64,000 nt of DNA from Pontibacter sp. HSC-14F20. GTDB lineage: Bacteria > Bacteroidota > Bacteroidia > Cytophagales > Hymenobacteraceae. The DNA is taken from the NCBI RefSeq assembly GCF_019599265.1, contig NZ_JAHZTC010000017.1, forward strand, positions 1 through 64,000, in the 5' to 3' direction. The position numbers and the translations under genes were made by a program. This document shows, one piece after another, positions 9,601-17,257 of this stretch. The notes under the pieces are model-generated. The model worked only from the letters and a program-made list of their open reading frames with translations, ran no database searches and had not been told where the DNA came from. Position 1 is the first letter of the stretch. Every line of letters starts with the position of its first letter.

Positions 9601-11093
9601 TGCTTGGAACAAGCGTTCGCCTGAGACCAGTGCTCATGACGGCTTCTGTTGCAGCACTGGGCTTCCTGCCAATGGCCCTCTCCGGGTCAGAAGGAGCAGA
9701 AGTACAGCGTCCGTTGGCAACAGTCGTGATCGGTGGCTTGTTTACCTCTACTTTGCTGACGCTCGTTGTGTTACCGGTGCTTTACTATATCTTCTCTTCC
9801 AATGAAAAACCTACTGAAGAGGAAGTTCACCGCAAACCTATACCTGTACATCTTATCACGATTTTGTTGATGGTGAGCGGCGTGTTGTTTAGTGGACAAG
9901 GTATAGCACAATCAGCGCAGAGCCCGCTTAATCTGGAACAGAGTATAAACTACGCCCGGGAGCATAACCTGGGACTAAAAAGCGCTGCCTATAGTGTAGA
10001 GCGGGAACAGGCGTTGCGTGGCGCAGCAACTGATCTGCCCAAGACCAATGTGACCTATAGCCGTGGCCAGATTAGTACCGTGAACAAAGACGAGCATATT
10101 TCGGCATCCCAGCAGTTCGCTTTCCCGACGGTATACCGTGATCAGGCCAGACTGGCAGACGCCCATATCAAGCAGTCGGAGGCACAGAAAATGATTGTGG
10201 AGCAGGAATTGATCCGGGATGTAAAACTAGCCTGGTATTCACTGCAATATCAGAACGAACGACTACGCCTGCTGCAGCAGCAGGACAGTCTGTTTGGCCG
10301 CTTCACAAGGGCCGCTACGATTCGCTTTGAGACAGGCGAGACGGGATATCTGGAGCAGGCAACGGCCGAGACCCGCAGCTTAGGTATAAAAACAGCGCTG
10401 CAACAGGCGCTGGCTGACCAGCAGATTGCCGAACGCCAACTGCGCCAACTACTGCAGGCAGAAGAGCCCCTTCAGTTTGCAAGTGAAAAGCTGAGCAAGC
10501 GGGAATTGATTTTACAGGCTGACAGTACAGCCTTAGCGGCAAACCCATACCTGGCCTTTTTGCAAAGCACGACACAGGTAGCCGAACGCCAGAAACAGCT
10601 CGAACAATCGCGTTTGTTACCGGACTTTACAGTAGGTTACTTCAACCAGACCTTTATGGGTGAAACTCCTCCTGACAACCCGGGCAGGGTATATACCTCC
10701 GGCGACCGCTTTACCGGTTATGAAGTAGGTATAGCAGTTCCACTTTGGTTCGGAGCGCAGCGGTCGCGCATTAAGGCGGCCAGAATAAACGAAGAAGCCG
10801 TGAAAAGCCAGGTGCGCTACCAGCAGCAGGTACTATTGACCGAATTACAAAACCTGGCCCAAGAGCTCCAGAAGCACAGCAACACACTGGCCTATTTTGA
10901 ACAAAGCGCACTGCGACAAGCCGAACAACTGAACAAGGCGGCTGAACTCAGTTTCCAAACCGGCGACATCGACTACGTGGAGTATGTGCAGGCCCTTGAT
11001 CAGGCATTTCAATTGCGCAGCAATTACCTCAACGCGCTCCGCGAATACAACCAAACCATAATCAGCTTAGAATTCACAGCAGGAATCGAATAA
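6696..11093 (+). CDS. cusA: Heavy-metal efflux RND pump fused to a TolC-type outer-membrane channel (CusA–CusC fusion)
   Basis: Residues ~1-1040 form a complete CusA/CzcA-type RND proton antiporter. It opens with the first membrane helix and then the family sequence LPVDAVPDITNNQVQV. Helix 4 carries the acidic proton-relay stretch GAIDFGLIVDGAVIIVEG, and both large periplasmic loops and the second helix block (about 865-1030) are present. Residues ~1075-1465 are a TolC-family outer-membrane factor (LEQSINYAREHNLGLKSA) with long coiled-coil helices. The junction contains a hydrophobic segment at ~1053-1066 followed by GIAQSAQ, resembling a signal peptide. The adaptor gene starts one base after the stop codon, so two polypeptides encode a whole tripartite pump. 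Such fusions are known in Bacteroidota. Substrate is probably Cu/Ag or Zn/Co/Cd and cannot be decided here. Confidence 0.92.
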   Translation: MFNKIIDFSIHNKLVIGLMVLALIVWGTYSLTQLPVDAVPDITNNQVQVVTSSPTLAAQEVERFITTPIEMALANVPDVIEMRSVSRFGLSVITVVFKDEVDQYLARQMITERLGDAARQIPAEMGTPELAPVTTGLGEIYQYVLVTDPESDKKYSPTELRTIQDWIVRRQLLGTPGVADVSSYGGFLKEYEVAVNPASLRSMNLTVTEVIGALEQNNENTGAAYIEKNQNAFFIRGLGLVSSLEDIEKIVVSNRNGLPVLVRDVAKVQFGHPVRYGALTRNTEGEVVGGIVLMLKGASSSEVIKNVQDKVATIQSSLPEGLIIEAYLDRSDLVGKAINTVATNLIEGGLIVIFVLVLLLGNLRAGLVVASVIPLSMLFALGMMNVFGVSGNLMSLGAIDFGLIVDGAVIIVEGVLHFIVVKNKDLPLRRLTQQEMDLEVKSAASNIMNSAAFGMLIILIVYLPIMALVGIEGKMFKPMAQTVSFAILGAFILSLTYVPMVSTLLLSKTTKHKPNISDRLMGFLERVYRPVITFALRSKALVIGAALVLFAFSLFIFSRMGGEFLPDLEEGDFAMDLRLVPGASLSQTIETTTKASEILLTQFPEVTEVIGKIGTAEIPTDPMPIEAADVMILLKDKDEWTSASTRQELAAKMDEALKVLPGVNYGFQQPIQLRFNELMTGARQDVAIKIFGEDLDQLSDLAGQVDKLIAPVEGVQDIYVEEVTGLPQIVVNYNRARMSQYGLQVADVNAVLRTAFAGQTAGAIYEGDRRFDLVVRMEGGARNDLNDIEDLFVSLPQGGQIPLQQVADIKFEEGPMQISREEGRRRIVVGFNVRERDVESIVSEIQEKLNRELPLPAGYFITYGGQFENLVHAKQRLSVAVPAALLLILLLLYFAFKSVKQSLLIFTAIPLSAIGGIFALWLRDMPFSISAGVGFIALFGVAVLNGIVLIGYFNQLKREGMTNVYERVLLGTSVRLRPVLMTASVAALGFLPMALSGSEGAEVQRPLATVVIGGLFTSTLLTLVVLPVLYYIFSSNEKPTEEEVHRKPIPVHLITILLMVSGVLFSGQGIAQSAQSPLNLEQSINYAREHNLGLKSAAYSVEREQALRGAATDLPKTNVTYSRGQISTVNKDEHISASQQFAFPTVYRDQARLADAHIKQSEAQKMIVEQELIRDVKLAWYSLQYQNERLRLLQQQDSLFGRFTRAATIRFETGETGYLEQATAETRSLGIKTALQQALADQQIAERQLRQLLQAEEPLQFASEKLSKRELILQADSTALAANPYLAFLQSTTQVAERQKQLEQSRLLPDFTVGYFNQTFMGETPPDNPGRVYTSGDRFTGYEVGIAVPLWFGAQRSRIKAARINEEAVKSQVRYQQQVLLTELQNLAQELQKHSNTLAYFEQSALRQAEQLNKAAELSFQTGDIDYVEYVQALDQAFQLRSNYLNALREYNQTIISLEFTAGIE

Positions 11094-11094
11094 C

Positions 11095-12267
11095 ATGACA
11101 GCATATAAAATCAAGATCATCACTCTTTGCGGACTTTTCAGTCTGGCAGCATGCTCCAAGCAGGCACCTGCCGAAGAACCAGCGTCCGCCACAACGGAAG
11201 CATCCGCAAGTACGTCCCCCTTTGTTGTTACTTTTACTGAAGCGCAGCAAAAAGTAGGGACTATTGAATTAGGAACGATAGAGAACAGACCACTATCAGC
11301 CCGTGTGACAGCTAACGGACAACTTCAGCTTCCACCACAGAACATAGCCAGTATCAACCCTTTAATGGGCGGTGTGGTGCGCAGTATACCTGTTAAGGAA
11401 GGAGAGTATGTGCAGAAGGGAAAAGTGCTGGCCACTATCCAGAACCCGGAACTGATCAAGCTGCAGGAAGAGTATCTGACAACCCGCAACCAACTGCGTT
11501 TTGCCGAACAGGATTACGAACGCCAACGCACGCTTAACGAAGAGCAAGTGGGCTCCCGCAAGCGTTTCGAACAGGCAGAGTCGGATGTGCAGGTACAGCG
11601 GGCACGCCTAAAAGCAATCGCTACGCATCTCTCTGCCATGGGTATTTCATCAAAGAACGTGGAAGCGGGGCAGATCACCTCGTCTGTGGCTATTACGGCA
11701 CCTATCAGCGGTTATGTGCGTGTTATTAACGTGAACATGGGCACTTATGCGCAGCCGGGTCAGCAGATGTTTGAGTTAGTAGACAACCACCACCTGCACT
11801 TGGAGCTCAGTGTGTTCGAGCGTGATTTCAGCAAGATGAAAGAAGGGCAGAAGGTGCTGTTTACCTTGCCAAACGTGGCAGGAGAACCGCTGGAAGCCGA
11901 GATTTTTGCTTTGGGCAGAGCATTTGAGGGCGATTCGCGCATGGTGACGGTGCATGCTGAGCTCGAGAATAACAAAAACACAAACCTGCTACCAGGTATG
12001 TATGTAAATGCACAGATTCTGGCTGGAAAACAGGAGCTGCCCGCACTACCAGAAGAATCGGTGGTGCGCTACAAAGGCAAACATTATGTTTTTGTGAAGG
12101 AAGGCCCTACCACATTCCGCATGCACGAAGTGGAGACTGGCGTAGCTGAGGATGGCTTCACAGAGGTGAAAACGCTGATCGAATTCCCTGCGAAAGCTCA
12201 GGTAGTGACCAAAGGGGCTTATTATGTACTGGCTGAGAAGATGAAATCGGAAGTAGCTGAAGAATAA
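11095..12267 (+). CDS. cusB: RND efflux periplasmic adaptor (CusB/CzcB-like) lipoprotein
   Basis: Membrane-fusion protein linking the inner-membrane RND pump to the outer-membrane channel. The N-terminal signal ends in the lipobox SLAAC, so it should be lipid-anchored. After a low-complexity linker come the barrel-sandwich half-motifs (GGVVRSIPVKEGEYVQKGKV, and ITAPISGYVRVINVNMGTY), an alpha-hairpin between them (about residues 120-185), and a beta-barrel domain. Length 390 aa is normal. The ATG follows the stop of the fused pump gene by one base, indicating translational coupling. Confidence 0.9.
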   Translation: MTAYKIKIITLCGLFSLAACSKQAPAEEPASATTEASASTSPFVVTFTEAQQKVGTIELGTIENRPLSARVTANGQLQLPPQNIASINPLMGGVVRSIPVKEGEYVQKGKVLATIQNPELIKLQEEYLTTRNQLRFAEQDYERQRTLNEEQVGSRKRFEQAESDVQVQRARLKAIATHLSAMGISSKNVEAGQITSSVAITAPISGYVRVINVNMGTYAQPGQQMFELVDNHHLHLELSVFERDFSKMKEGQKVLFTLPNVAGEPLEAEIFALGRAFEGDSRMVTVHAELENNKNTNLLPGMYVNAQILAGKQELPALPEESVVRYKGKHYVFVKEGPTTFRMHEVETGVAEDGFTEVKTLIEFPAKAQVVTKGAYYVLAEKMKSEVAEE

Positions 12268-12295
12268 CCAAATGTAGAAATGATTAAAAAAAATA

Positions 12296-12333
12296 CAGCG
12301 CTGGCCCCAGATAAGGAGCCAGCGCTGTTATTT
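12296..12333 (+). terminator. Terminator of the metal-efflux operon
   Basis: A 10-bp perfect stem (12296-12305 with 12318-12327) is followed by TTATTTTTT. It lies 28 bp after the adaptor stop codon. An A-run on its left flank means it could also work for transcripts coming from the minus strand. Confidence 0.9.
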
Positions 12334-12365
12334 TTTGAAAGGATTAATTGTTAATTAAACTTTTC

Positions 12366-12446
12366 AACTTTTAGCCATGCTTTTATACGTGCTAAAGGTT
12401 GTGTTTGGTTACAAATCTTTGAAAATAAATTAATTATTTTTCAAAA
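12366..12446 (-). terminator. AT-rich hairpins downstream of the esterase gene
   Basis: Two dyads lie just past the esterase stop codon: TTTGAAAA/TTTTCAAA within about 12419-12446, and AACTTTTAGC (12366-12375) with GCTAAAGGTT (12391-12400), which pair with one G-T wobble. Either may end the minus-strand esterase transcript. This is a moderate guess from structure and position. Confidence 0.4.
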
Positions 12447-12452
12447 TAGGCC

Positions 12453-13172
12453 TTAGGAGGCTCGTTTGGCCATTAAAATTGGTTCCAGTACAGTCCACAC
12501 ATTTTCAGCCAGTATGCGTTGCCCTTCTATAGTGGGATGTATACCATCTCCCTGATTCAAGGCACGGTCACCAGCCACACCCTCCAGCAGGAATGGTATA
12601 AGCGTCACGTCTTTGTCTTTGGTCAGACGGGTAAACACCTGCTCAAATTCCTGGGTATAGCTTTGCCCCATGCTCGGCGGCATCTGCATACCTGCCAGAA
12701 TAATCTCCGCGTCCGGATTTTTCTCTCTCACTTTGTCGATGATCGTGCCGAGGTTATCATAAGTAGAAGCCGGGTCTATACCTCGCAAGCCGTCATTGGC
12801 GCCCAGCTCCAGCACAAAAACATCGATCGGCTGTTTCAGCAACCAGTCGATGCGGCTTTTGCCACCAGCAGAAGTTTCGCCGCTCAATCCCGCATTTACA
12901 GCTTTGTAGGGCAAACCAAGCGAGTCGATGCGCTCCTGAATCAGGGCAGGGAAAGCCTGATCCGGCTCCAGTCCATACCCGGCGGTGAGGCTATTGCCGA
13001 AAAACACGATGGTCTTGGTCCGCTCGTTCTTTGAAGCTTCAGCAGTAGTGGTCGTATCGTTTTGTTTCTGTTGTTCTGACACTACCTGTTCCGGAGTGCT
13101 GGCCTGGTCGCAGCCCCATAAGGTGAGAAAGAAGGCGAAAGTGAAGGAGATATACTTGCTCTTATTGTTCAT
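12453..13172 (-). CDS. GDSL/SGNH-family arylesterase / lysophospholipase L1-like lipoprotein (TesA-like)
   Basis: A periplasmic SGNH hydrolase of 239 aa. The signal ends in a lipobox-like LTLWGC. The four SGNH blocks are present: block I FFGNSLTAGYG with the catalytic Ser, block II NAGLSGETSAGG with Gly, block III LELGANDGLRG with Asn, and block V DGIHPTIEG with the Asp-His pair. It is transcribed away from a LolD-type ATPase and an FtsX-type permease. The same three-gene association, tesA–ybbA–ybbP, is known in Gammaproteobacteria, supporting the TesA-like call. Substrate specificity (acyl-thioester, lysolipid or aryl ester) is not decidable here. Confidence 0.85.
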   Translation of the reverse strand: MNNKSKYISFTFAFFLTLWGCDQASTPEQVVSEQQKQNDTTTTAEASKNERTKTIVFFGNSLTAGYGLEPDQAFPALIQERIDSLGLPYKAVNAGLSGETSAGGKSRIDWLLKQPIDVFVLELGANDGLRGIDPASTYDNLGTIIDKVREKNPDAEIILAGMQMPPSMGQSYTQEFEQVFTRLTKDKDVTLIPFLLEGVAGDRALNQGDGIHPTIEGQRILAENVWTVLEPILMAKRAS

Positions 13173-13317
13173 GTAGCTGATTTTTTCCTAAATTTAGTTT
13201 TATCAATCTTAAAACCTATAACGGCCGGTATTAGTTATTAGGTTCGGGAATGGCAATGCGCATAACTATACCTGCAACGCTTTACCTGTCGTTTAACGTC
13301 TCTAAAACACAAGCTAC

Positions 13318-14037
13318 GTGTCTACTATACTAGAAATCAGTAACCTGAAGAAAACCTACGACACCGGTGACCGTCACCTGACTGTACTCGAAGGCATCAA
13401 CTTTACACTGCATGCCGGCGATACCTGCGCCATCGTAGGCCCCTCTGGTAGCGGCAAAACTACACTGCTGGGCCTTTGCGCCGGCCTTGACCGGGCCAGC
13501 AGCGGTTCTGTGGTCCTGAACGGCGTGCGGCTCGACAAACTGAGTGAAGATGCCCGGGCGCAGGTACGCAACCAATACGTGGGCTTTATCTTTCAGAACT
13601 TTCAGCTTATACCTACGCTCACAGCCCTCGAAAATGTGATGGTGCCGCTTGAACTGCGTGGTGAACGCAACGTGCAGCGGCAGGCCATGGATTTACTGGC
13701 CCGCGTGGGACTCGCCGAACGCCACGATCACTATCCAACACAGCTATCAGGAGGCGAACAACAGCGGGTGTCGCTGGCAAGGGCTTTCTCCAACCGGCCT
13801 ACCATCCTCTTTGCCGATGAACCTACTGGTAACTTGGACGAGGAAACCGGCGATAAGGTAGAAAAACTCTTGTTTGAGCTGAACCGTGAAGCAGGCACCA
13901 CACTCGTACTCGTTACCCACGACCTCGAACTGGCAGAAAAAACACAGCGCATCATCCGCATCAAAGGGGGCCATGTAGTGTCCGATACGAGAACGCCTGA
14001 AAGAGTGCATCAGCCGGAAGACTCCAACCTTTCCTAA
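13318..14037 (+). CDS. ABC transporter ATP-binding protein, LolD/YbbA type
   Basis: A 239-residue ABC ATPase with Walker A GPSGSGKTT (about residues 41-49), signature LSGGEQQRVSLARAF, Walker B ILFADEPTGNLD and the switch His in VLVTHDLE. It belongs to the MacB/LolD/FtsE group that works with FtsX-fold permeases. The start is GTG at 13318, which gives the usual N-terminus MSTILEISNLKKTY; no in-frame ATG precedes the domain. The matching permease gene follows after 52 bp. Its divergence from a TesA-like esterase matches YbbA. Confidence 0.88.
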   Translation: MSTILEISNLKKTYDTGDRHLTVLEGINFTLHAGDTCAIVGPSGSGKTTLLGLCAGLDRASSGSVVLNGVRLDKLSEDARAQVRNQYVGFIFQNFQLIPTLTALENVMVPLELRGERNVQRQAMDLLARVGLAERHDHYPTQLSGGEQQRVSLARAFSNRPTILFADEPTGNLDEETGDKVEKLLFELNREAGTTLVLVTHDLELAEKTQRIIRIKGGHVVSDTRTPERVHQPEDSNLS

Positions 14038-14089
14038 GGTATAAGCAACAAGATCATAAAGACTTATCTAACTTAACATTAAGTATACC

Positions 14090-16660
14090 TTGTCTGACAA
14101 CAAGCCTAATCCGGAAAAACCGAAACTGAATATACCCTGGCTCCTCAAAATGGCGTGGCGCGATACCCGCCGTAGCCGGGGCAGGCTGTTGCTGTTCCTT
14201 TCCTCCATCGTGCTGGGTATAGCGGCCCTTGTGGCAATCAACTCATTCCGCGACAGTCTGCAGTTGGCCATCGATGAGAAAGCCCGATCCCTGATCGGCG
14301 CTGATCTGGTGATGGGCATGAACAAAGAGCCTGACTCGCTTTCCCTGGCCATCATCGACTCTGTGAGCACACTGGGCAAACGCTCCGACGAGAACCGCAT
14401 GATGTCGATGGTCTATTTTGTGAAGAGCAATGAGACCCGCCTGGTACAGGTTCGCGCGCTGGAAGGTGAATTTCCTTACTTCGGAGCTATCGAGACTGCC
14501 CCGGTAGAGGCCAGCCGTAGTTTCCGGGAGGACAAACGCGCGTTGGTTGACCACAACCTGATGCTGCAATACGAAGCGCAGGTGGGTGACTCGATTCGGG
14601 TTGGCGCTGTGACCTTTGCTATAGAAGGAGCCCTGCACCGCATACCCGGGCAGACGGCCATGACCGCTGCCGTAGCGCCCGTGGTGTACATTCCCAGACA
14701 ATATCTGCCTGAAACCGGCCTAATTCAGCGCGGCAGCCGTGTTTCCTATTATTATTACTACGACCTGGACCAAGCCGAGCAGCCGGATACGCTGGCCAAT
14801 AAGCTGGATCCACGGTTCGAAGAGCTCGGCATGTTCTATGATACCGTAGAAACTAGGAAAGCGAGCATGGGACGCTCTTATGACGAGTTGGCCCGCTTTC
14901 TGGCGCTCGTAGGTTTTGTGGCGTTGTTGCTGGGTTGCGTAGGCGTGGCGAGTGCCGTGCACGTCTACATGCGAGATAAACTCTCCACTATCGGTATTCT
15001 GCGCTGCCTGGGTATGAGTGGCAAACAGGCCTTTTTGGTATACCTGTTTCAGGTGATGGGCATGGGCTTGATAGGCGGCTTAGCAGGGGCGGCACTGGGA
15101 AGCATCGTGCAACTGGTGCTGCCGGAGCTTTTCAAAACTTTTTTGCCTGTATCTGTGGATGCGTACTTTTCTGTAACAGCTGCCGCGCAGGGCGTGTTGA
15201 TGGGTGTTATCGTTTCAGTTTTATTTGCGCTTTTGCCTTTACTGAGCATCCGGCAGGTATCTCCGCTGATAACATTGCGTGCTACCGTCGAGCACCTGAC
15301 TAACCAGAAAGATCCGCTTCGATGGGCTGTATACGGCTTGCTATTAGGTTTTATTGTGGTCTTCTCGCGCTGGCAGATGGGCACGTGGTGGCAGGCGCTC
15401 TACTTTACCGGTGGGGTTATCGCTGCTTTCCTGGTGCTGGCTTTACTAGCCAAAGGCCTGTCCTGGACCGTCAAACGCTTTTTCCCGACCCACTGGGGCT
15501 ATGTATGGCGCCAGGGGCTGGCTAACCTGTACCGCCCAAATAACCAGACTCTATTGCTGATGGTATCCATCGGTTTAGGTACCGCACTGATCGGGACGCT
15601 TTTCATGGTGCAGCGAACGTTGTTGAGCGAAGTGTCACTTTCCGGCACAGAAGATCAGCCTAATCTCGTACTCTTTGATATCCAGAACAGTCAACGGGAC
15701 CAGGTTGCCAACTTAACCAAAGAAGAAGGGCTCCCAATCCTTTATTTTGACCCAATTGTGACGGTCAGGCTGGAACAAATCAATAACCTGACGCTGGCAG
15801 ATGTGCGCAAAGACACGACCCTGGAGATCAGACCGAGAAATTTCACGCGGGAATACCGGGTAACATACCGCGACCGCTTGAGCGATTCTGAAAAGACGGA
15901 AGCCGGTACATGGAGTAATGGGCAATATAAAGAAGGCGAGAAAGTACCAGTTTCGCTGGAAGAGGGGTATGCCGAGCGCATCAAAGTGAAAGTAGGAGAT
16001 TCGCTGATTTATAATGTGCAGGGTGCAACTATTCCTGCCCGCGTAGCCCACCTGCGCCGCGTGGATTGGAACCGGGTGCAGACTAACTTCCAAGTACTTT
16101 TCCCGGAAGGTGTGCTCGAAGATGCTCCCCAGTTTCATGTGCTGATGACCCGTAGTGACAACGAACAACAGGCAGCTCAGTTCCAGCGCCGTGTCGTGGA
16201 GGCTTTCCCGAACGTATCGGCTATTGGACTCGATTTGATTCTGAGAACTTTGGAGGAGGTAGTCAGTCAAATATCTTTTGTGATCCAGTTTATGGCGCTC
16301 TTCAGCATTTTTACCGGTTTGCTGGTGCTGGTCGGCTCTGTGAATGTGAGCAAATTTCAGCGTGTGCAGGAGAGTGTGCTGCTGCGGACACTGGGCGCTA
16401 ACAAAAAACAGATTCTGGGTATAACCTTGATGGAGTACCTGATGCTAGGTATACTGGCCGCCGCTGTGGGTTGCGTGATTGCTTTTGGCGCCGCATGGGC
16501 CTTGGCTGTATTTAGTTTTGAGATGGAGTTTGTACCGGTACTCTGGCCATTGCTGGTTATTTTCGTGTTGGTTACTTTGCTGACAGTGGCCGTTGGCTTG
16601 CTCAACAGCCGTGGTGTATTAAACAGGCCGCCGCTGGAAGTGCTAAGACGGGAGGCATAA
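14090..16660 (+). CDS. FtsX-family ABC permease, YbbP-like
   Basis: A large (856 aa) permease with a double FtsX arrangement. It has a first helix after RDTRRSRGRLLLFLSS, a long periplasmic region, three helices (~260-400), a further helix block (~410-500), a second periplasmic region and three C-terminal helices (~725-850). This is the architecture of YbbP-type predicted export permeases. The start is TTG at 14090 (SDNKPNPEKPK…), embedded in the sequence TATACCTTG; the next in-frame Met would remove the first 20 residues only. Together with the ATPase at 13318 it probably forms a transporter for a lipid or lipoprotein-like substrate, which is inference. Confidence 0.82.
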   Translation: MSDNKPNPEKPKLNIPWLLKMAWRDTRRSRGRLLLFLSSIVLGIAALVAINSFRDSLQLAIDEKARSLIGADLVMGMNKEPDSLSLAIIDSVSTLGKRSDENRMMSMVYFVKSNETRLVQVRALEGEFPYFGAIETAPVEASRSFREDKRALVDHNLMLQYEAQVGDSIRVGAVTFAIEGALHRIPGQTAMTAAVAPVVYIPRQYLPETGLIQRGSRVSYYYYYDLDQAEQPDTLANKLDPRFEELGMFYDTVETRKASMGRSYDELARFLALVGFVALLLGCVGVASAVHVYMRDKLSTIGILRCLGMSGKQAFLVYLFQVMGMGLIGGLAGAALGSIVQLVLPELFKTFLPVSVDAYFSVTAAAQGVLMGVIVSVLFALLPLLSIRQVSPLITLRATVEHLTNQKDPLRWAVYGLLLGFIVVFSRWQMGTWWQALYFTGGVIAAFLVLALLAKGLSWTVKRFFPTHWGYVWRQGLANLYRPNNQTLLLMVSIGLGTALIGTLFMVQRTLLSEVSLSGTEDQPNLVLFDIQNSQRDQVANLTKEEGLPILYFDPIVTVRLEQINNLTLADVRKDTTLEIRPRNFTREYRVTYRDRLSDSEKTEAGTWSNGQYKEGEKVPVSLEEGYAERIKVKVGDSLIYNVQGATIPARVAHLRRVDWNRVQTNFQVLFPEGVLEDAPQFHVLMTRSDNEQQAAQFQRRVVEAFPNVSAIGLDLILRTLEEVVSQISFVIQFMALFSIFTGLLVLVGSVNVSKFQRVQESVLLRTLGANKKQILGITLMEYLMLGILAAAVGCVIAFGAAWALAVFSFEMEFVPVLWPLLVIFVLVTLLTVAVGLLNSRGVLNRPPLEVLRREA

Positions 16661-16665
16661 AAACA

Positions 16666-16695
16666 AAAAAGGGATCTCTTGAAAGATCCCTTTTT
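16666..16695. terminator. Terminator after the FtsX-type permease
   Basis: AAAAAGGGATCT (16666-16677) pairs with AGATCCCTTTTT (16684-16695), with a 6-nt loop. It follows the permease stop by 5 bp and, being symmetric with A and T runs, could also terminate minus-strand transcripts of the CoA-binding protein gene. Confidence 0.88.
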
Positions 16696-16803
16696 CTAAA
16701 GCTTCCATAGACAACAAATGCCATCTGCAAACTTTGATTATACTGGTTTATACGCCCGACTTTGTGGGAGGTTACAGCTCTAAATAAAATTTCCGGAAAT
16801 TTT

Positions 16804-17166
16804 TCAGTAGGTACTCGAGGCCAGCATTACCAGCGTACAGTGGTGCATAGTTTCTATACCTGCATCTTCGGCCATTTGCTCTAATTCACGATTTTCCGTA
16901 CCCGGGTTAAAGATGATGCGCTTCGGCTGCAGCGAGATAATGTAATCGTACCAGGTTGGCTGGTTCTGCGGTCCCACATAAAGCGTAACCGTATCAATCC
17001 CTTCAATTTTCTGCTCTTTATCTGTGATAATGGGCTGTCCGCCAACTTCTCCTTTTCGTATGCCCACCGGCACCACTTCGTGGCCGTGCTGTTGCAGCCG
17101 GTGAATGGCCTTGTAGGCAAAGCGGGAAGGATTATCGGTGGCACCCAGTACAAGTGTCTTTTTCAT
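16804..17166 (-). CDS. CoA-binding domain protein (YccU-like)
   Basis: A 120-residue single-domain Rossmann-fold protein. The N-terminus KKTLVLGATDNPSRFAYKAI carries the nucleotide-binding Gly-rich turn. The core VVPVGIRKGEVGGQP and the C-terminal IIFNPGTENRELEQMAEDAG are typical of the CoA_binding family related to succinyl-CoA synthetase alpha chain. The cellular role of these small proteins is not established. It is monocistronic or loosely linked to the FAD oxidoreductase on its left. Confidence 0.8.
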   Translation of the reverse strand: MKKTLVLGATDNPSRFAYKAIHRLQQHGHEVVPVGIRKGEVGGQPIITDKEQKIEGIDTVTLYVGPQNQPTWYDYIISLQPKRIIFNPGTENRELEQMAEDAGIETMHHCTLVMLASSTY

Positions 17167-17257
17167 GGTTGAGATAATTTGATCACTCTATTTAACCGCT
17201 ATCAGCATGGAAACGTTACAGGGCAATCAGGTATAAACTGAATACAATACAAGTTGG

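Noticed and set aside
15713..16270. 185-codon minus-strand open frame
   Set aside because: Antisense to the YbbP-like permease; composition fits a shadow frame.
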